Assembly: GCA_028015205.1 (NCBI GenBank)
Contig: CM051514.1
Coordinates: 30,768,150 to 30,832,149, forward strand
Length of the DNA stretch: 64,000 nt
From: Mytilisepta virgata
Lineage: Eukaryota; Mollusca; Bivalvia; Mytilida; Mytilidae
Direction of reading: 5' to 3'
Part shown: one piece after another, positions 34,342-46,249 of the stretch
Layout of the letters: the number at the start of each line of letters is the position of its first letter
Numbering within the stretch: the first letter of the stretch is position 1
Notes under the pieces: generated by a model
The model's input: only the letters and a program-made list of their open reading frames with translations
What the model was told of the DNA's origin: nothing
Database searches by the model: none
Translations under genes and position numbers: made by a program

Positions 34342-37237
34342 ATGGTCTTTCTGTCTGCTTTGTTTATTTTGATGCCGTATGTGGCATGTGAGTATTTCAA
34401 TAGATTTTTTATAACAATTTCTGTTTCAATGTATCTAGTTCCAGTATTGCGAAATTTGAAAGGGTAGCTGTAAGGATTTTAAAATCAAGATTGCGGAATT
34501 TGAAAAGGGTAAAAAAATTCTGTGTAAACAAAACAGAGTACATTTCATTTTTTTTTTCATTTTTGAGGCAACCAACAGCAGGAATGGACTTGGAAAGTAA
34601 AAAAAATCCCAAAAGTGAACGTTTCAAAATCTATACATGAACGTGATATCATAAAAGCTCAACCAAAGGATCTGTATTTTTTATCTTAAATAACCATGGT
34701 ATGCAAATTCAACGCAGATACGTATATATATTATAGAAAGAAATACCAAAAGTCTATCTGCATGTCGAGTGACAAAAGCAAACTTTATTTGCGGGTAGTG
34801 GTGATTACTGTAAACAGTTCATTGTTTCGCAACATACTTGTTTTTGTTCATATTAAAACATACTTTTTACTATCATCCGTAGATATCTTTGGAAGTAAAA
34901 CATTTTACAAAACCAATTTTGATATCATCCTTCGTATTATTATTTTGACGAATAGAAAAATATTGCTAAATATTATAGATGGTGTTCAAACTTATGGTGA
35001 CTGTCACATGTACAGCAAAGAAGAACAACTTCCAGCAATACTAGACGGTGATCGCTACTGTGTGAAAGATGACAAAAACACCTACTGTATAGAATGGACT
35101 TGTCCAGTCCTTGAATGTGATGATCCAAAGCAATCAGAGTTGGGGAAGTGTCCATATTGCGAAGGTAATTATTAATAATAATTTTGACAATACTACTCTT
35201 CCTTGGTTTTTAAGCCAACAAGGATACGGAACTATAAGAAAAACCTCAAATTTTAAACCAATTATAGTCCACCATATACATGTTGCCATGCATAAAGGTT
35301 TTAAAGGAAACAAGGCTTTAACGTTCAACCTTTCCTGCTATTCATTGTTTATTTAAATATTAGCAAACGAATACGCAAACAATAACATATTGAGAAAACC
35401 AAATTAGACCTTAAGACACAACAATTTCCCAAGAATAGCCCGGTAACACAGAAAATAAATACTGCAAAGATAAAACCAAACGAATAAAAAACATGCTCAT
35501 TAAAGCGAATTAAAACAGGACAAAAACAATTATAAGGTTCCTCATAAGATATCAGGAGTATAATTTACCACGCGATTATGTCCCGGATATTCCATGCAAG
35601 GTATTGGTATTGACTTCGGTCGTTTTCGGTAAACTTCGGAAACACTCCGTTTATACCCCAAATTCAAAGAAAGAAGTATCATTTAACCAGGAAAGGGTTT
35701 ATCCGCGCAATTCTTCCATACATTTTTGGTTCAGCTTATTTTGTATCAAAATGAAATATATTTTTCCGCCGTTATATATGATGGTCCCGGGATATCTTAA
35801 AACAGAACAATCAAGTTCAGTGAGGTGTCATTTAGAGAAAGGCTTCACATCTCTAGCATAATTTGTTAAAAAAAATCGTATCAACAAACCAAATCGGTAT
35901 GACTAAGCAATAACAGCTGTAAACTGACTTCATTTAACGAATAATCAATATTTGCAGTTAATTATATAATGTTACTAACTTGCTGATTCTGTATTGGTCA
36001 TTGTATTGATTCAAAGTTAGCTGTATTGGTCCCGAAGCCCTTAGTCCCGAGGGGTAATACAGCTGACCGGGCCAATACAGATTCAGCAAGTTCGTAACAC
36101 TTTTATTAAACAATCTAAACAGTCCGTACAGCTGGTCCGTTTGGCCAGTCCGTATGACAAAATAGTCTGTAAAACCGATTCCAAATTGCCGATCCTTATA
36201 GAATTCATATTGCCCTGTTTCCACATTGACTATAAAATCTGAATTAATAACAGGATAAATTTTCATATAAATTATTTATAAAGACCAGGGCAAATTGAAA
36301 ATATTGGTTGTTCCAAATTTGCCATATTTAGGCTATTTCTATCATATTATTTAATAAATTTTGTTTATTCATTTGAAACAGAAACAAATATATACATATA
36401 CAATGTACATGGTATAGATGTAAAATAACGTTCTATGATACTAATTAACTTCCGTTTTTTTTTTTTTTTCATTTTTTTTACAAATAAAGTCTCGTCTGTA
36501 ATCTTAAAGGCCAAACATGTACAAAGCCGACAATACCTCAGAATGATATTGAATTTGCTAAATTACCAAAATTGCCTCGCAAAAAGGGATAGGAATTGTA
36601 TAATATATTGGATAGATGAATTATCGTTGAACGTCCAGTGGCAACCAGGTGCATATCAGGACGAGAACATGTTGATATGATAATGATAATTTGTACTAGA
36701 CCGATACGCGAAGTCGGATTTTAAATGTGCTAGCTCACGAGGTAACTGTCCGCAGGAAGACATATCACCTCACTCGGACACATTATACTGACTCCGGGGC
36801 GACCAGTCTTTGCTCTTATTCCTAGATGCCGCGTGCTTGTCGGAGAAGCAGCAAATACCAATTTTAATGTCTTTGGTTTGACCCGGCCGGGGATTGAACC
36901 CGCGACCTTCCGCACTCGGGGCGAGCACGCTACCACGAGACCCGCGGTTATAATATATTGGGGTTTACTTCATATCATATCTAAATATAATCTCTTTTTT
37001 TTTGTTTAAATCTTCTGAAATTTAAAATACAAACAAACTATACAAACAATTTTATTTTCAATAGGTACATGTAGTTATGGAGGCAAACTTTACCAAGAAG
37101 GACAAGCTTTCCCGTGTGTGGATTCGGTTAATACATGTCACTGTTTGGTGGATAATGTAATTGGATCGTCTAAGATTGGTGTTAACCCAGATTACATGTG
37201 TAATCAAGATGCTCTAGTATCAAACATAGAAAAATGA
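34342..37237 (+). CDS. Small secreted cysteine-rich protein, VWC-like
   Basis: Three exons joined by GT-AG introns in consistent phase: 34342-34387, 34979-35164, 37065-37237; 134 aa ending at TGA 37235-37237. Residues 1-15 form a short hydrophobic signal peptide (MVFLSALFILMPYVA), so the product is probably secreted. The mature part has 12 cysteines (24, 43, 52, 57, 62, 73, 76, 80, 95, 102, 104, 123). The run C57-P-V-L-E-C62 ... G-K-C73-P-Y-C76 matches the C-terminal half of a von Willebrand factor C (chordin-like) repeat. C80-S-Y-G-G-K-L-Y ... C102-H-C104 matches the N-terminal half of the next one. The role is unknown; VWC proteins are usually extracellular matrix or growth-factor binders. 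The first exon is short and rests on the signal peptide and splice phase, so it is the least certain part. AATAAA motifs follow at about 37404 and 37485. Confidence 0.7.
35971..36098. repeat. Short foldback element (hairpin 6)
   Basis: GTTACTAACTTGCTGAATCT-type arms on both sides of a second inverted pair (TTAGCTGTATTGG / GTAATACAGCTGA) and a centre CCCGAAGCCCTTAGTCCCGA. In intron 2 of the VWC-like gene. Confidence 0.8.
36612..36948 (-). mobile_element. tRNA-derived SINE, minus-strand copy
   Basis: A perfect 13-bp target duplication TATAATATATTGG flanks it (36599-36611 and 36949-36961). On the minus strand it reads a Gly-tRNA-like head with B box GGTTCAATCCC, a body, and a 3' tail ending near an ATTCATCTATCC motif. 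The first few head bases are altered. In intron 2 of the VWC-like gene. Confidence 0.9.
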
Positions 37238-39250
37238 AATGATATGGGCTTTGAGAATTTTCAATTGTAGACCTAAATTGTTATAAATTCATTTCATTTT
37301 TTTTAGCAGTAGGGAAGACCAAAATGTAATCTTTCGTTTATGTGTGAAAAAAAGATAATTAAATTTATTGTAATATGCAAATGCATACTCCTTTTCATGG
37401 GATAATAAAAATATCATGAATATGTAATATATTGTTTATATCATCTGCTATTGCACGAAAACATTTGTTAGTATAAGTTTATATGTGAAATAAACACATG
37501 CTATAAATTACGGTTGCCAACGGTTATGCCTCAATCCGATTTTTCATATTATGTCAGGGAGCAACCATTTGTAATTTAATTTGAAGAGTGGGCTGCATCA
37601 GTCACCTTGGTTTTTTTGTGGCCTCCATAAGCCTGAATTTCATCCAGTGGTCAAGGGATCCCAATAATGTTTTTCAATATATTTTTTCAAATAATTTATA
37701 CAGTTAGATGAAGGTGTTAACGTAGACTAATGAGATTATCACCCTAAGAAAAATATATCTCGGGTGGAAATATTTTGTCTTTGTATGAGAAATTATCACA
37801 ATGCTTACATCCAGGGCAGTAAATATAGACATTTTTGGCGAATGTCTTTAAATTGTCTTGTTTGAACAATATTGCAATGTTAATGATATGTCTGTCTAGA
37901 CTCTAAAATCCAAGTGCATTTGATTAGCAAAATTCCCTTTTACCACTGCTTCTAACAGGTGGGTCGAAAAATATATTTCGATAATAAAATACATGAACTA
38001 TGTAGATTTTGTGAATTTGTTCAAATCTATTTCATTACGAAGATAAAAAATACAAAAATAAGCTTTGACATGCATATGATTGATGTTTGTTCGTAATGTA
38101 CAAAATAAAATAAAATCTATGCAATCTTTAATCATTGAAAACATGCACAAATATTTAAAATGAAACTAATGTGATTTTTTATCTTCCCAACAGAGAACAA
38201 ATAATATATTTACAAAGCTATAAGTCATGTAGGAGACCTACCGAAGTGTCATTTATGAATTTTCTTTTAGAGCATGCATATGTCCTTTTTGACCCTATTT
38301 AGCAATAAAAAATTATATCAAATGATTTTGCACTTAAGTTATCAGCAATATCTGATCTTATAGTCATGCTAAGCATTAAAATTACAATTACACTAAACAA
38401 ATAAAATTGAGAAATTTAATATTGATAGAAATGATACTAGTAGTTCAATTTGTTTCGAACTGTGTAATTTATGGGTTAATGTTTTCCTATTTAAATTAAT
38501 ATCAAGAATATGTAATTTAAGTCTATTTCTATTCTATGGCAGTTCAAGTTATTCACATAATACATGTATTTTATGAAGGAAGTCTTATTAGGTACGTGTC
38601 AATAAGAAAGAGTGGAAAAGTTACCTGAGAATATCATGTATACAAATTCATACAAGTTCGGCTTTGTGACCTTCATCATTCAATTTTAAAAGTCGACAAT
38701 ATCGTTTACTACGCAAGCTATAAATGACTAAAAACCAGAGGATCAAAAGCAGAGATTGCATCGTTCGTCTGGCTGTAATAAAAAAATTAAATTATAGAAC
38801 ATGATATATTTAAAGTTCGCCTGATTTCATTACCAATTGTCTTTCAATTTCGACCAATCAGAATATAGAATTGCTATGGAGGCTATGTAAGTTGTGTAAC
38901 TAGAACAGAATATGCAACCTGTTAATTGTCCAATTAATATTCAAATTATTTGAAAAAAAATGATCTGATATGTTCATGTCTAAGCCGGTATTTTCAAAGA
39001 AAAGAATTCAAATTTGGTCAATCAAAAAATAAAATGTCCTAGTTGTCAGCCTTGTAATTCGATGGAGAAAATCTATAAACTTTATATTTACGTACCCTCC
39101 CATGGATACCCCAAAATCAAGTTTCAATTCAGTTGCTATAACAGTTTTAGATATAAAAATTTTGAACTAACATGTCAAAAATAGAATTGTAAATTGCTAC
39201 AGTGTGTTGGCTGCTGGACCGAACAAATTATTTCTGTCTATTAAACAAAC
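37238..39250. other. Intergenic, nothing recognised
   Basis: 3' flank of the VWC-like gene, with candidate poly(A) signals at about 37404 and 37485. After that AT-rich DNA with no exon I can support. Confidence 0.5.
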
Positions 39251-39252
39251 TA

Positions 39253-40185
39253 ACAATAGTTGTAGTCCAGTCAAACTAAGTTTTAACCTCAAACTAATTG
39301 CAAAAGGAAATGTTTTAGTTCTAATCTATAGCATTAAGCCCCAAATATACACAGAAAAAAGTCCCATAAAATCTAACTTCAGCATTTTTAATTTCCTATG
39401 GAAATTAACATTGGAAAGGGGAGATAACTCCGTAAAAATGAGTCTTTTTTGTCAGGTTTTGGTTGATTTTCTTAAAATTTGTGTAAAGTATGATACTTTG
39501 ACGGGGTTATAAGTTCGTATTTGACTATACTATATAATCTTCTGCTCAGAAAATGTACAAAACCGAAGTGTTATGGGTATTTTTTTTGGCGCATTTTTCA
39601 TTAAAGAAATTGCAAATTTGTGGCTTTGTGACCATTTTGAAAAAATAATGTGACATTTTGGTATTGTTTATATCTGTAAATTATATTTGTTCAGCGTCTA
39701 CCTTGTTTAAAGAAACTTTAAACCACAAAAAGAAGAATGTATGCTTAATTATTTTTATTAAATTTTAGATTCTTTACCTTGACATGTTGAAAAATTTAAT
39801 AAATGGTCAACTAATGAATTACGAAATCTAGGTTGTAGCTTGATAAAAGATATGAAAACACCTTTAGAGTTGTTTGTTATACTCTAAAGACGGCTAAAAT
39901 ATCAAGAATAAATATTTTCTGCTGAAAAGAAGCGGTAAAGTTATAATTTTGTATCAATTTTTATTGTTATTTCTGCCTTTTTTGCAGAGTTATCTCCAAT
40001 TTTCAATGCAAATCTCTATAGGAATTTTAAAATCGTGATTTTTTAGTCTTCCTCAAGTTAGATTTTGTTGGAATTTTTTCTGTGTATATTTGGGGTATAA
40101 TGCTAAAGATTAAAACTTAAAAATCTTCTGTTGCAATTACTTTAAGGTTAGGGTCAAATTTATACTAGATTGACTGGACTATTGT
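39253..40185. mobile_element. Foldback element with about 190-200-bp arms
   Basis: The left arm 39253-39440 and the inverted right arm 39980-40185 share 'CCCCAAATATACACAGAAAAA', 'AAATCTAAC', 'GGAGATAACTC' and 'AGTCCAGTCAA'. The centre is AT-rich with no transposase. The terminal homology may extend outwards to about 39120 and 40265. Confidence 0.75.
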
Positions 40186-40380
40186 TTTACAGAAAGTTTA
40201 ACTTTATCTCGTCAATTTGAAACGGTTTTAGAGACATATTTTTACGTTTGACCAATCAGAAAGTAAAATTGTTCTGGTTTTCCATTGTTGTCTGAATGTA
40301 GTATATTCAACTCATACATTATAATTTCTCCCGCGGGCTAATATTAACATTCATTTCTTCTGGCCGACTATACATATGTA

Positions 40381-40643
40381 TGACGCGGTATGTGCGTCAT
40401 AAATATTTATGCCTAAATATAAATCGATTTATGCTTAGGCATAAATCCATTTAAGGCTATGCATAAATTATTTATGCTTAGGCATAAATATTTATGCCTA
40501 GGCATAAATACTTATGGTTAGCCTTAAATCGATTTATGCCTAGACATAAATCGATTTATGCTTAGGCATAAATCGATTTAAGGCTAACCATAAGTATTTA
40601 TGCCTAGGCATAAATAAATACTTATGACGCACATACCGCGTCA
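40381..40643. mobile_element. MITE with TA target site and GCATAAATCGATTTATGC interior
   Basis: Ends TGACGCGGTATGTGCGTCAT and its exact inverse; TA duplicated at 40379-40380 and 40644-40645. The 263-bp body is an array of TTTATGCCTAGGCATAAA and ATCGATTTATGC palindromes. Its ends align with those of the MITE at 1618-1975 (about 23 of the first 30 positions by eye). Confidence 0.9.
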
Positions 40644-40680
40644 TACATATAGTCCTTTTCATAGATTTTTGAAAGTAGAC

Positions 40681-40817
40681 CACAGGGGCTCGTTACAATT
40701 GACACAGTATGTCATCTGTGACTGATCCGGCCCCGATCTATAATTTTTATGGTATTATAGATCGGGGCCGGATCAGTTACAGATGACATACTTTGTCAAT
40801 TGTTACGGCCCCCTGTG
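40681..40817. repeat. Near-perfect 64-bp inverted repeat (hairpin 7)
   Basis: Arms CACAGGGGCTCGTTACAATT...GATCCGGCCCCGATCTATAAT pair with few mismatches across a loop of about 9 nt. Much more GC-rich than its surroundings. Confidence 0.92.
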
Positions 40818-41469
40818 AGTCGACCAATCAGAAATAAGACAAAATTGTAAGAACTATTTTTCATAGTATCTTTGTTAGTAATCTTGCCGGGAGGACACAA
40901 TCTAACCGCACAAAGGGTCCTTTCACTGATGCTTCACCGCGAAAACTTTAAATTTACAAAATTGCTAAGACTTTATATATGGCGTGTTATACAGTCTTCT
41001 TACAATTTGTAAATAGACTGGTAATTCTTACACTTCGGAGATTCCGAATTATCCTATGGATTGTGATTGTGATTGTGTTTCTGTTTTTATTTTAGTATTG
41101 TCTTGTTGATGTGTGGATGTTTTTTTTTTTTTTTTTTTTGGTTTCCATATATACGAATATTGATTTGTCAGTAAAAGCTTTCTTTTATAGTTCCTTAGAT
41201 CTGGACCTTAACATATGACTTGACCGTGGTGAACGAACGATTCTAATATGACCTGCTTCAAACGCTTTCGGTCTACATCCGTGGTAAAACATAGATATAT
41301 TTGTTCTAACGTCACAGACGCAAGACCTCTTGTTTGGCAACGTCATAGTAAAGTTTCCCACAAGCTTTAATGACGTCATAGTATAACTTGATGATGGCTT
41401 CTTCGAGGATTCTGAATACCTATTATTGCGGCGTTTCAAAATGTCGTAGAAACTGTCCTATTAGAATGG

Positions 41470-41620
41470 AAATAATTCACTGTGGCTTGAAAATTTCCTG
41501 ATTTTACCACGGGTAGGCGACTCATGCCGATATTTTAACACTCGCTTTCGCCCGTGGCAAAATATATTCGGCATAAATGGCCTGCCCGTGGTAAAATCAG
41601 GATATTTTGAATTATTTCTC
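41470..41620. repeat. Short foldback element (hairpin 8)
   Basis: CAGGATATTTTGAATTATTT-type arms with CCTGATTTTACCACGGG, GCCGATATTTT and their inverses; apex around CTCGCTTTCGCCCGTGGC. Confidence 0.85.
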
Positions 41621-42645
41621 CAATCAGCAAACGGAATGAAATTAGGACAAATATTATCAAATACAATCCATGAAAAGAATCTGATGAGTTAGATTTAGAG
41701 TGTGAGTGATCACAAATGTGGAGAAATATTCATGGATCCGACCAGGAACGGTCTGTACGTATTCTGTAATTTCATACACAGAAGTAAGATATATATTTTT
41801 TCTTCATTTTAAACCTTTCCAAGATCCGGTCAGATACCTATCACCTAAGGCAAACGTAGGGTTAATTAATACTTTTTGTTCCTCATTGTACATGTATATC
41901 ACTGTATATCATTTATATTGGTAAAAACAAAATATCATGAATAAAGTATACGTCAAATTTATTTGAATAAACTTAATTCTGGCAATCGCTTAGATATATT
42001 GGTGACATATGTACTTTTGATCTTTTGAGGAATTATTTGAATTGGACTGTTTATCAATGGCATTTTTCCAACAATTCTGATGTCAGATAACATTAATATT
42101 GTTTTGTTTCAACAAACATACTGAACCAAAGTGAACACAATTAGTAAGTTTTTAAATACTTCATATTCTTTTTAAAGCTATTTTGAAATATGAAATTAGC
42201 ACATAGTTTTGATGAGTTTACGGTTAATACAAATAATAATTTTAAAATAACCCTTACTGTTTTTTCAAGCTGAGATTTATACATGTTATAATGCCAGGAC
42301 TACAATATCGTTTCCTCGTAAATGGCCAACCTGCCCGTGGTACAGCAATCTACTAGCCAGCAAATTCATGCTCCCACGAATGATTTATTAATTTTCTTCT
42401 TTATACGATAAATTTTGCTGGGAAATATTTGAATTTGACATCTCGTTTTAAAGAAAATAGCCTTAATTTCTAACCAATTAAATTCAATAATAGGCGTTAC
42501 ATCTCAAATAAGATTATTGGAAGTTATTCACGTTTTATATACAATATGTTTATTATAACAATTGTTTGCGAAATAATATATAACAGGCAAATAAAGAAAG
42601 TATGTTCATATGACTAATACATCATGTACATTTCAGGTATTCGTA

Positions 42646-42819
42646 ATGGAGGACAGTTCACAGTGTTTCACCACAAAACCGGTTTTACTTGTTTTCCTTT
42701 TCTTCCTTATGCTTACAGTCTGTTCCACGCTTACAACTGCAGTTCTTGGGTACCGATTCAGAAAGTTGAAGTTGGAATATAATGCTCTAGACCAACCTAA
42801 AAAGTTACATAGGACTTAA
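42646..42819 (+). CDS. Possible single-pass membrane protein exon (uncertain)
   Basis: An open frame of 57 codons from ATG 42646 to TAA. It holds one strong hydrophobic helix (PVLLVFLFFLMLTVCSTLTT), then a basic stretch (RFRKLK) and a polar tail, the layout of a type I membrane anchor with a short cytoplasmic tail. A good splice acceptor (pyrimidines plus CAG) ends at about 42636, so this may be the terminal exon of a longer gene, but I found no upstream exon in this window. I do not recognise the family. It could also be chance in AT-rich DNA. Confidence 0.25.
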   Translation: MEDSSQCFTTKPVLLVFLFFLMLTVCSTLTTAVLGYRFRKLKLEYNALDQPKKLHRT

Positions 42820-43469
42820 GCTTTTAAATGGATAGCTTTGGGTTGTAGCAATTCGTGAAATAATTATACATGTACGTAATATTAATGATAGACCAGTTAG
42901 AAAATTTAGTGTTTGCGTATATCTTTCATTAGCTAACCAATTTCAAATAGATAAAAATTTAATCCGATTCCATTTAGGCAAATCAACTAATGAAGTCAGA
43001 ATTGAACAACCAAGATAGTCTTAACAAACTGCAAAACCAGACGTTTGAAGTACGTGATGCCACTAAAAGGAGGGCATTTTGACTCTTCAAGATGGTGTGA
43101 AATAGGAGTATGTATTTTTCAAATAATGGATTTTGATATTGATAAGGTAGCGCGCCATCAAGGAGGTAGAGATTTTATAATATGCATCACAAATTCGGAT
43201 TAGTGCATGTTATATTCATTTGAATCATCTTTACGTATATACATGATATATGCATGTAGACTTGTAATGTTATGTAGGTATATTTTACTTCAGCAATAAA
43301 ATAACTGTTAGATAAATTAGATATCATGTTGATATTGTTAGTTAATAGATTTTGAATCTCGGGAAAAGTTGACACTACCTAGATCTTGGTGATCCTGTTT
43401 ATATATTTGTAGAATTGTTCACATTGGTTTCATTTTTGCTGTTTCATTTTTTTTACATTCCAACAAACG
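42820..43469. other. Intergenic, nothing recognised
   Basis: AT-rich, no supported feature. Confidence 0.5.
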
Positions 43470-43640
43470 TACCTGATGATTGTTCCCTTTAGGTCATTTT
43501 GGCATTTTTAAATTTGCTCTTCAACTTTTTGGATTGTTTTGTTTTGGTTTTCAACATTGATGAGCACAACTGATGAGTCGTAAGTCGACGAAATGTGCAC
43601 ATCTTCTGCATCAAAATTAGTATCAAATATTTTTTTAAAT
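43470..43640 (+). mobile_element. Hammerhead-bearing dispersed repeat, copy 2
   Basis: The sequence around the ribozyme matches 33740-33915 from 'GGTCATTTTGGCATTTTTAA' through 'TTTGCTCTTCAAC' to 'TCAAAATTAGTATCAAA'. It is a dispersed family found widely in mussel genomes. The ends are not sharply defined here. Confidence 0.7.
43559..43612 (+). ncRNA. Hammerhead ribozyme (type I, short stem III)
   Basis: The full catalytic core is present in order: CUGAUGA (43570-43576), stem II GUCG/CGAC (43577-43580 with 43586-43589) closing loop UAAGU, then GAAA (43590-43593). A short stem III AUG/CAU with loop UGCA follows, then the cleavage triplet AUC, with predicted cleavage after C43603. Stem I can form from AA/UU next to the core and GAUG (43559-43562) with CAUC (43609-43612) around an asymmetric internal loop, as natural hammerheads need for tertiary contacts. 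The layout matches hammerheads of animal retrozymes and Penelope-like elements. Confidence 0.85.
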
Positions 43641-43888
43641 CTATACGCGTGCATTATTCATACAAAACAAATTTAGAATATGAGATTATTTTTTCAAACA
43701 GTAACCATTTCTTTAAAGAATTTGTACTTAATAGACTCGGAAATAACAAGAGAGTGAGTCACCACTCCCCTCCCCAACCCCGTCCGACCAAACTAATACT
43801 TGGTCTAGTAACCGGATTTTTCCCATTGGAAAATCCGGTTAAAGCATCACATCAGATGCAGTCTATTCTCTTAGCTGCAGTTTACTGA

Positions 43889-45600
43889 TTTTTATGTTAA
43901 GTAGAAATTAAAGTGTTGAAGACGGATGTGACTAAACATCGAGTTGAAGACTACACGACAAACCATTGCATGAGTGAACATGTCTTAAAGATTTCCTGTT
44001 TTACAATAATTCTATATGATGGCGCATAAACGACGCTTACCCGTTTTGATAAGTGTATTGAAATTAATGTATTGATGTTGCAAAAAGATGAGTTGAGATT
44101 TAGGATAATTGCATCAAACAAGATACGAACCCTAAAACGGGATTCAATAAGAAGTACATGGCGTACATAGCCTTCAAAAGGTCTGAAACCACAAGCCTTC
44201 ATGCTCTTAACTTCTGAACTGATATACATGTAGAACTTGACACAGTTAAAGTTATGAAATATTCAAACTATAACTTCACCTAAAATACATTAATAAGCAA
44301 AAAGGACATATTAATATTATGCGACAACTCAACGCTTTCCCCTTTGTGTATTCCTGTTACGACATGTACAATGACAGAACAGATCAATGAGGAGTAGGCT
44401 AGATGAATTATAAGGATATATATATAGTATTTTTTTTTTAACAGAAACAATTTTTTAAGTGCCTTTGATTTTTAGCAGTTTTCAAGTTCTCCTGTGTGGG
44501 TATCGTGAACGACGTTCATATGACGTGTATATGGAAAACTTATTCAGTGGTCCTTCATTTATTAACGGTGTATCGTAAAAATCGCAAGTTCCGTAAAAAA
44601 TGCAAGCACGCATGTGCAAATATTTAAATCACTTCCTGTGTAAAAATTGGAAGTTTCACTTTCACAAACCGTTTCCGTTATATTAACAATTGATAGGAAA
44701 ATATACTTTTAACCAACATTTGAGCAAATAACTCAAGATAAATTCCCGAATGTTTAATAACTTGAGGACAAAATTTTGAAAAATTGTGGTTTTATATGTA
44801 ATTTATAGGAAAATTTCTAAGCGGGAACTCATTTATGTCAGGGATCATAAAATACTATCCTGTTTATCTGTACTGACTGTATAGATGTAATTTAAAAGAA
44901 TTTAGATTATCAGGGCTTTTATAAACATGAATAAAATACTGTTGATAGCTATGTCTTATAGTGGATCATAGTGGTCAAAATAGAATTTAATATGTTAATT
45001 GATTGTACTGTAGTTGTTTACTTGGCCAAAATAAGGCAAGTACAGCTATTATTTCACACATAAATTGATTAATGGTAATTAAATTATCAGACACAGAAAT
45101 AAAAATATATCAAGTGATATCAATAATAGGATAAACTTTAAAAAACATTTTTTCCTTTCCCCATCTCTGCCTGTACCCAAGAAAGGATCATGTACACTAT
45201 GTGACAAGTATCCAGTTGAATGTAGTACATGTGTACTCTTCACAATTAAGAAATTGTATGTAAAACATTTCTGCCATCACGATTTGCTTAATGTCATCGT
45301 GTTAGCCACCTAGCATGCTGTTTTGGGCTTCTTTTGCATTTTGGGCATTGCATACATTTTCATGAACTTCAAGAGCCATGTAAAATGTAGCTTTTGACTC
45401 TAATACAGATTTCGTCACTTTTAAATATATCTCCATCAAACTGTAGTTAGGGACCGGGCAAAATTTATCAGGGGATTGACACCGGTTCAAAAGGCCATGG
45501 GGACAAACACTTTATTGGTTACTCTATTTCATTGGACATTTTAATTTTTCTCATTCTCATAACACATAGGACACCAACATTTTTTTTTACCATATTTTTA
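43889..45600. other. Intergenic, nothing recognised
   Basis: AT-rich. A 62-codon minus-strand open frame at 45302-45490 has no recognised domain. Confidence 0.5.
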
Positions 45601-45639
45601 TAAATTTACACAAAAAAATTTCTTTAAAACACACATTGT

Positions 45640-46235
45640 ACCTTACTGTCTATGAAACATTAACACTATTGGAATTACTGTATTTTTGTCGTATATTAAA
45701 AGTTTTTTTCTTACATTTGCAATGATTCAATTAACTTGGCAACTTGTATGGTATAAGTACATAATATAAGCAAGGTTTTTTTTCAATTTATATCAAAAAC
45801 CATAGAACTTTCAAAATCTAAGAACAGTTTTAATACTTGACAGACTACATGCATGAAATGCCTTAAATTGCTCAGTTTTGTCAAAACAAGAGGGATAATT
45901 ATTTTCAATTCTTTTATTTAAACTGTAGGACATATTGTATATCCTAAATACAATACAATTGCAAATTTTTTACCAAATTTTATCAAATTTGCTTATAAAA
46001 TGTTTTCTTTATGGCAAAACGTATACCTTAATGTCTATGAAACATTAACACTATTGAAATTCCTGTATTCTTACCATATATTAAATTTTTTTTCCCACAT
46101 TTCAATAATTCAATGAACACAATATCGTGTATGGTATAAGTACATAATATAAGCAAGGTTTTCAACAAATTATATGAGTAACCATAGAAATTTCTAAATA
46201 TTAGAACAAATTTAATACTTGACAGATTACATATC
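45640..46235. repeat. Direct duplication, about 210 bp, 385 bp apart
   Basis: 'TATGAAACATTAACACTATT' through 'AATACTTGACAGA' occurs at about 45649-45845 and again at about 46034-46228, just before the satellite array. Confidence 0.85.
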
Positions 46236-46249
46236 TTATCCCGACAAAA

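Noticed and set aside
36730..36936. 68-codon minus-strand frame (and its partner in the plus copy at 61623-61946)
   Set aside because: Lies within the tRNA-derived SINE body; both copies are open because they are the same repeat.
41185..41439. 84-codon minus-strand open frame with some cysteines
   Set aside because: No splice context or family match that I can support; single short frame.
42640..42790. Alternative overlapping frame (GIRNGGQFTVFHHKTGFTCF...) at the membrane-exon site
   Set aside because: Shorter and without a recognisable domain; the frame with a clean membrane helix is the better, though still weak, candidate.
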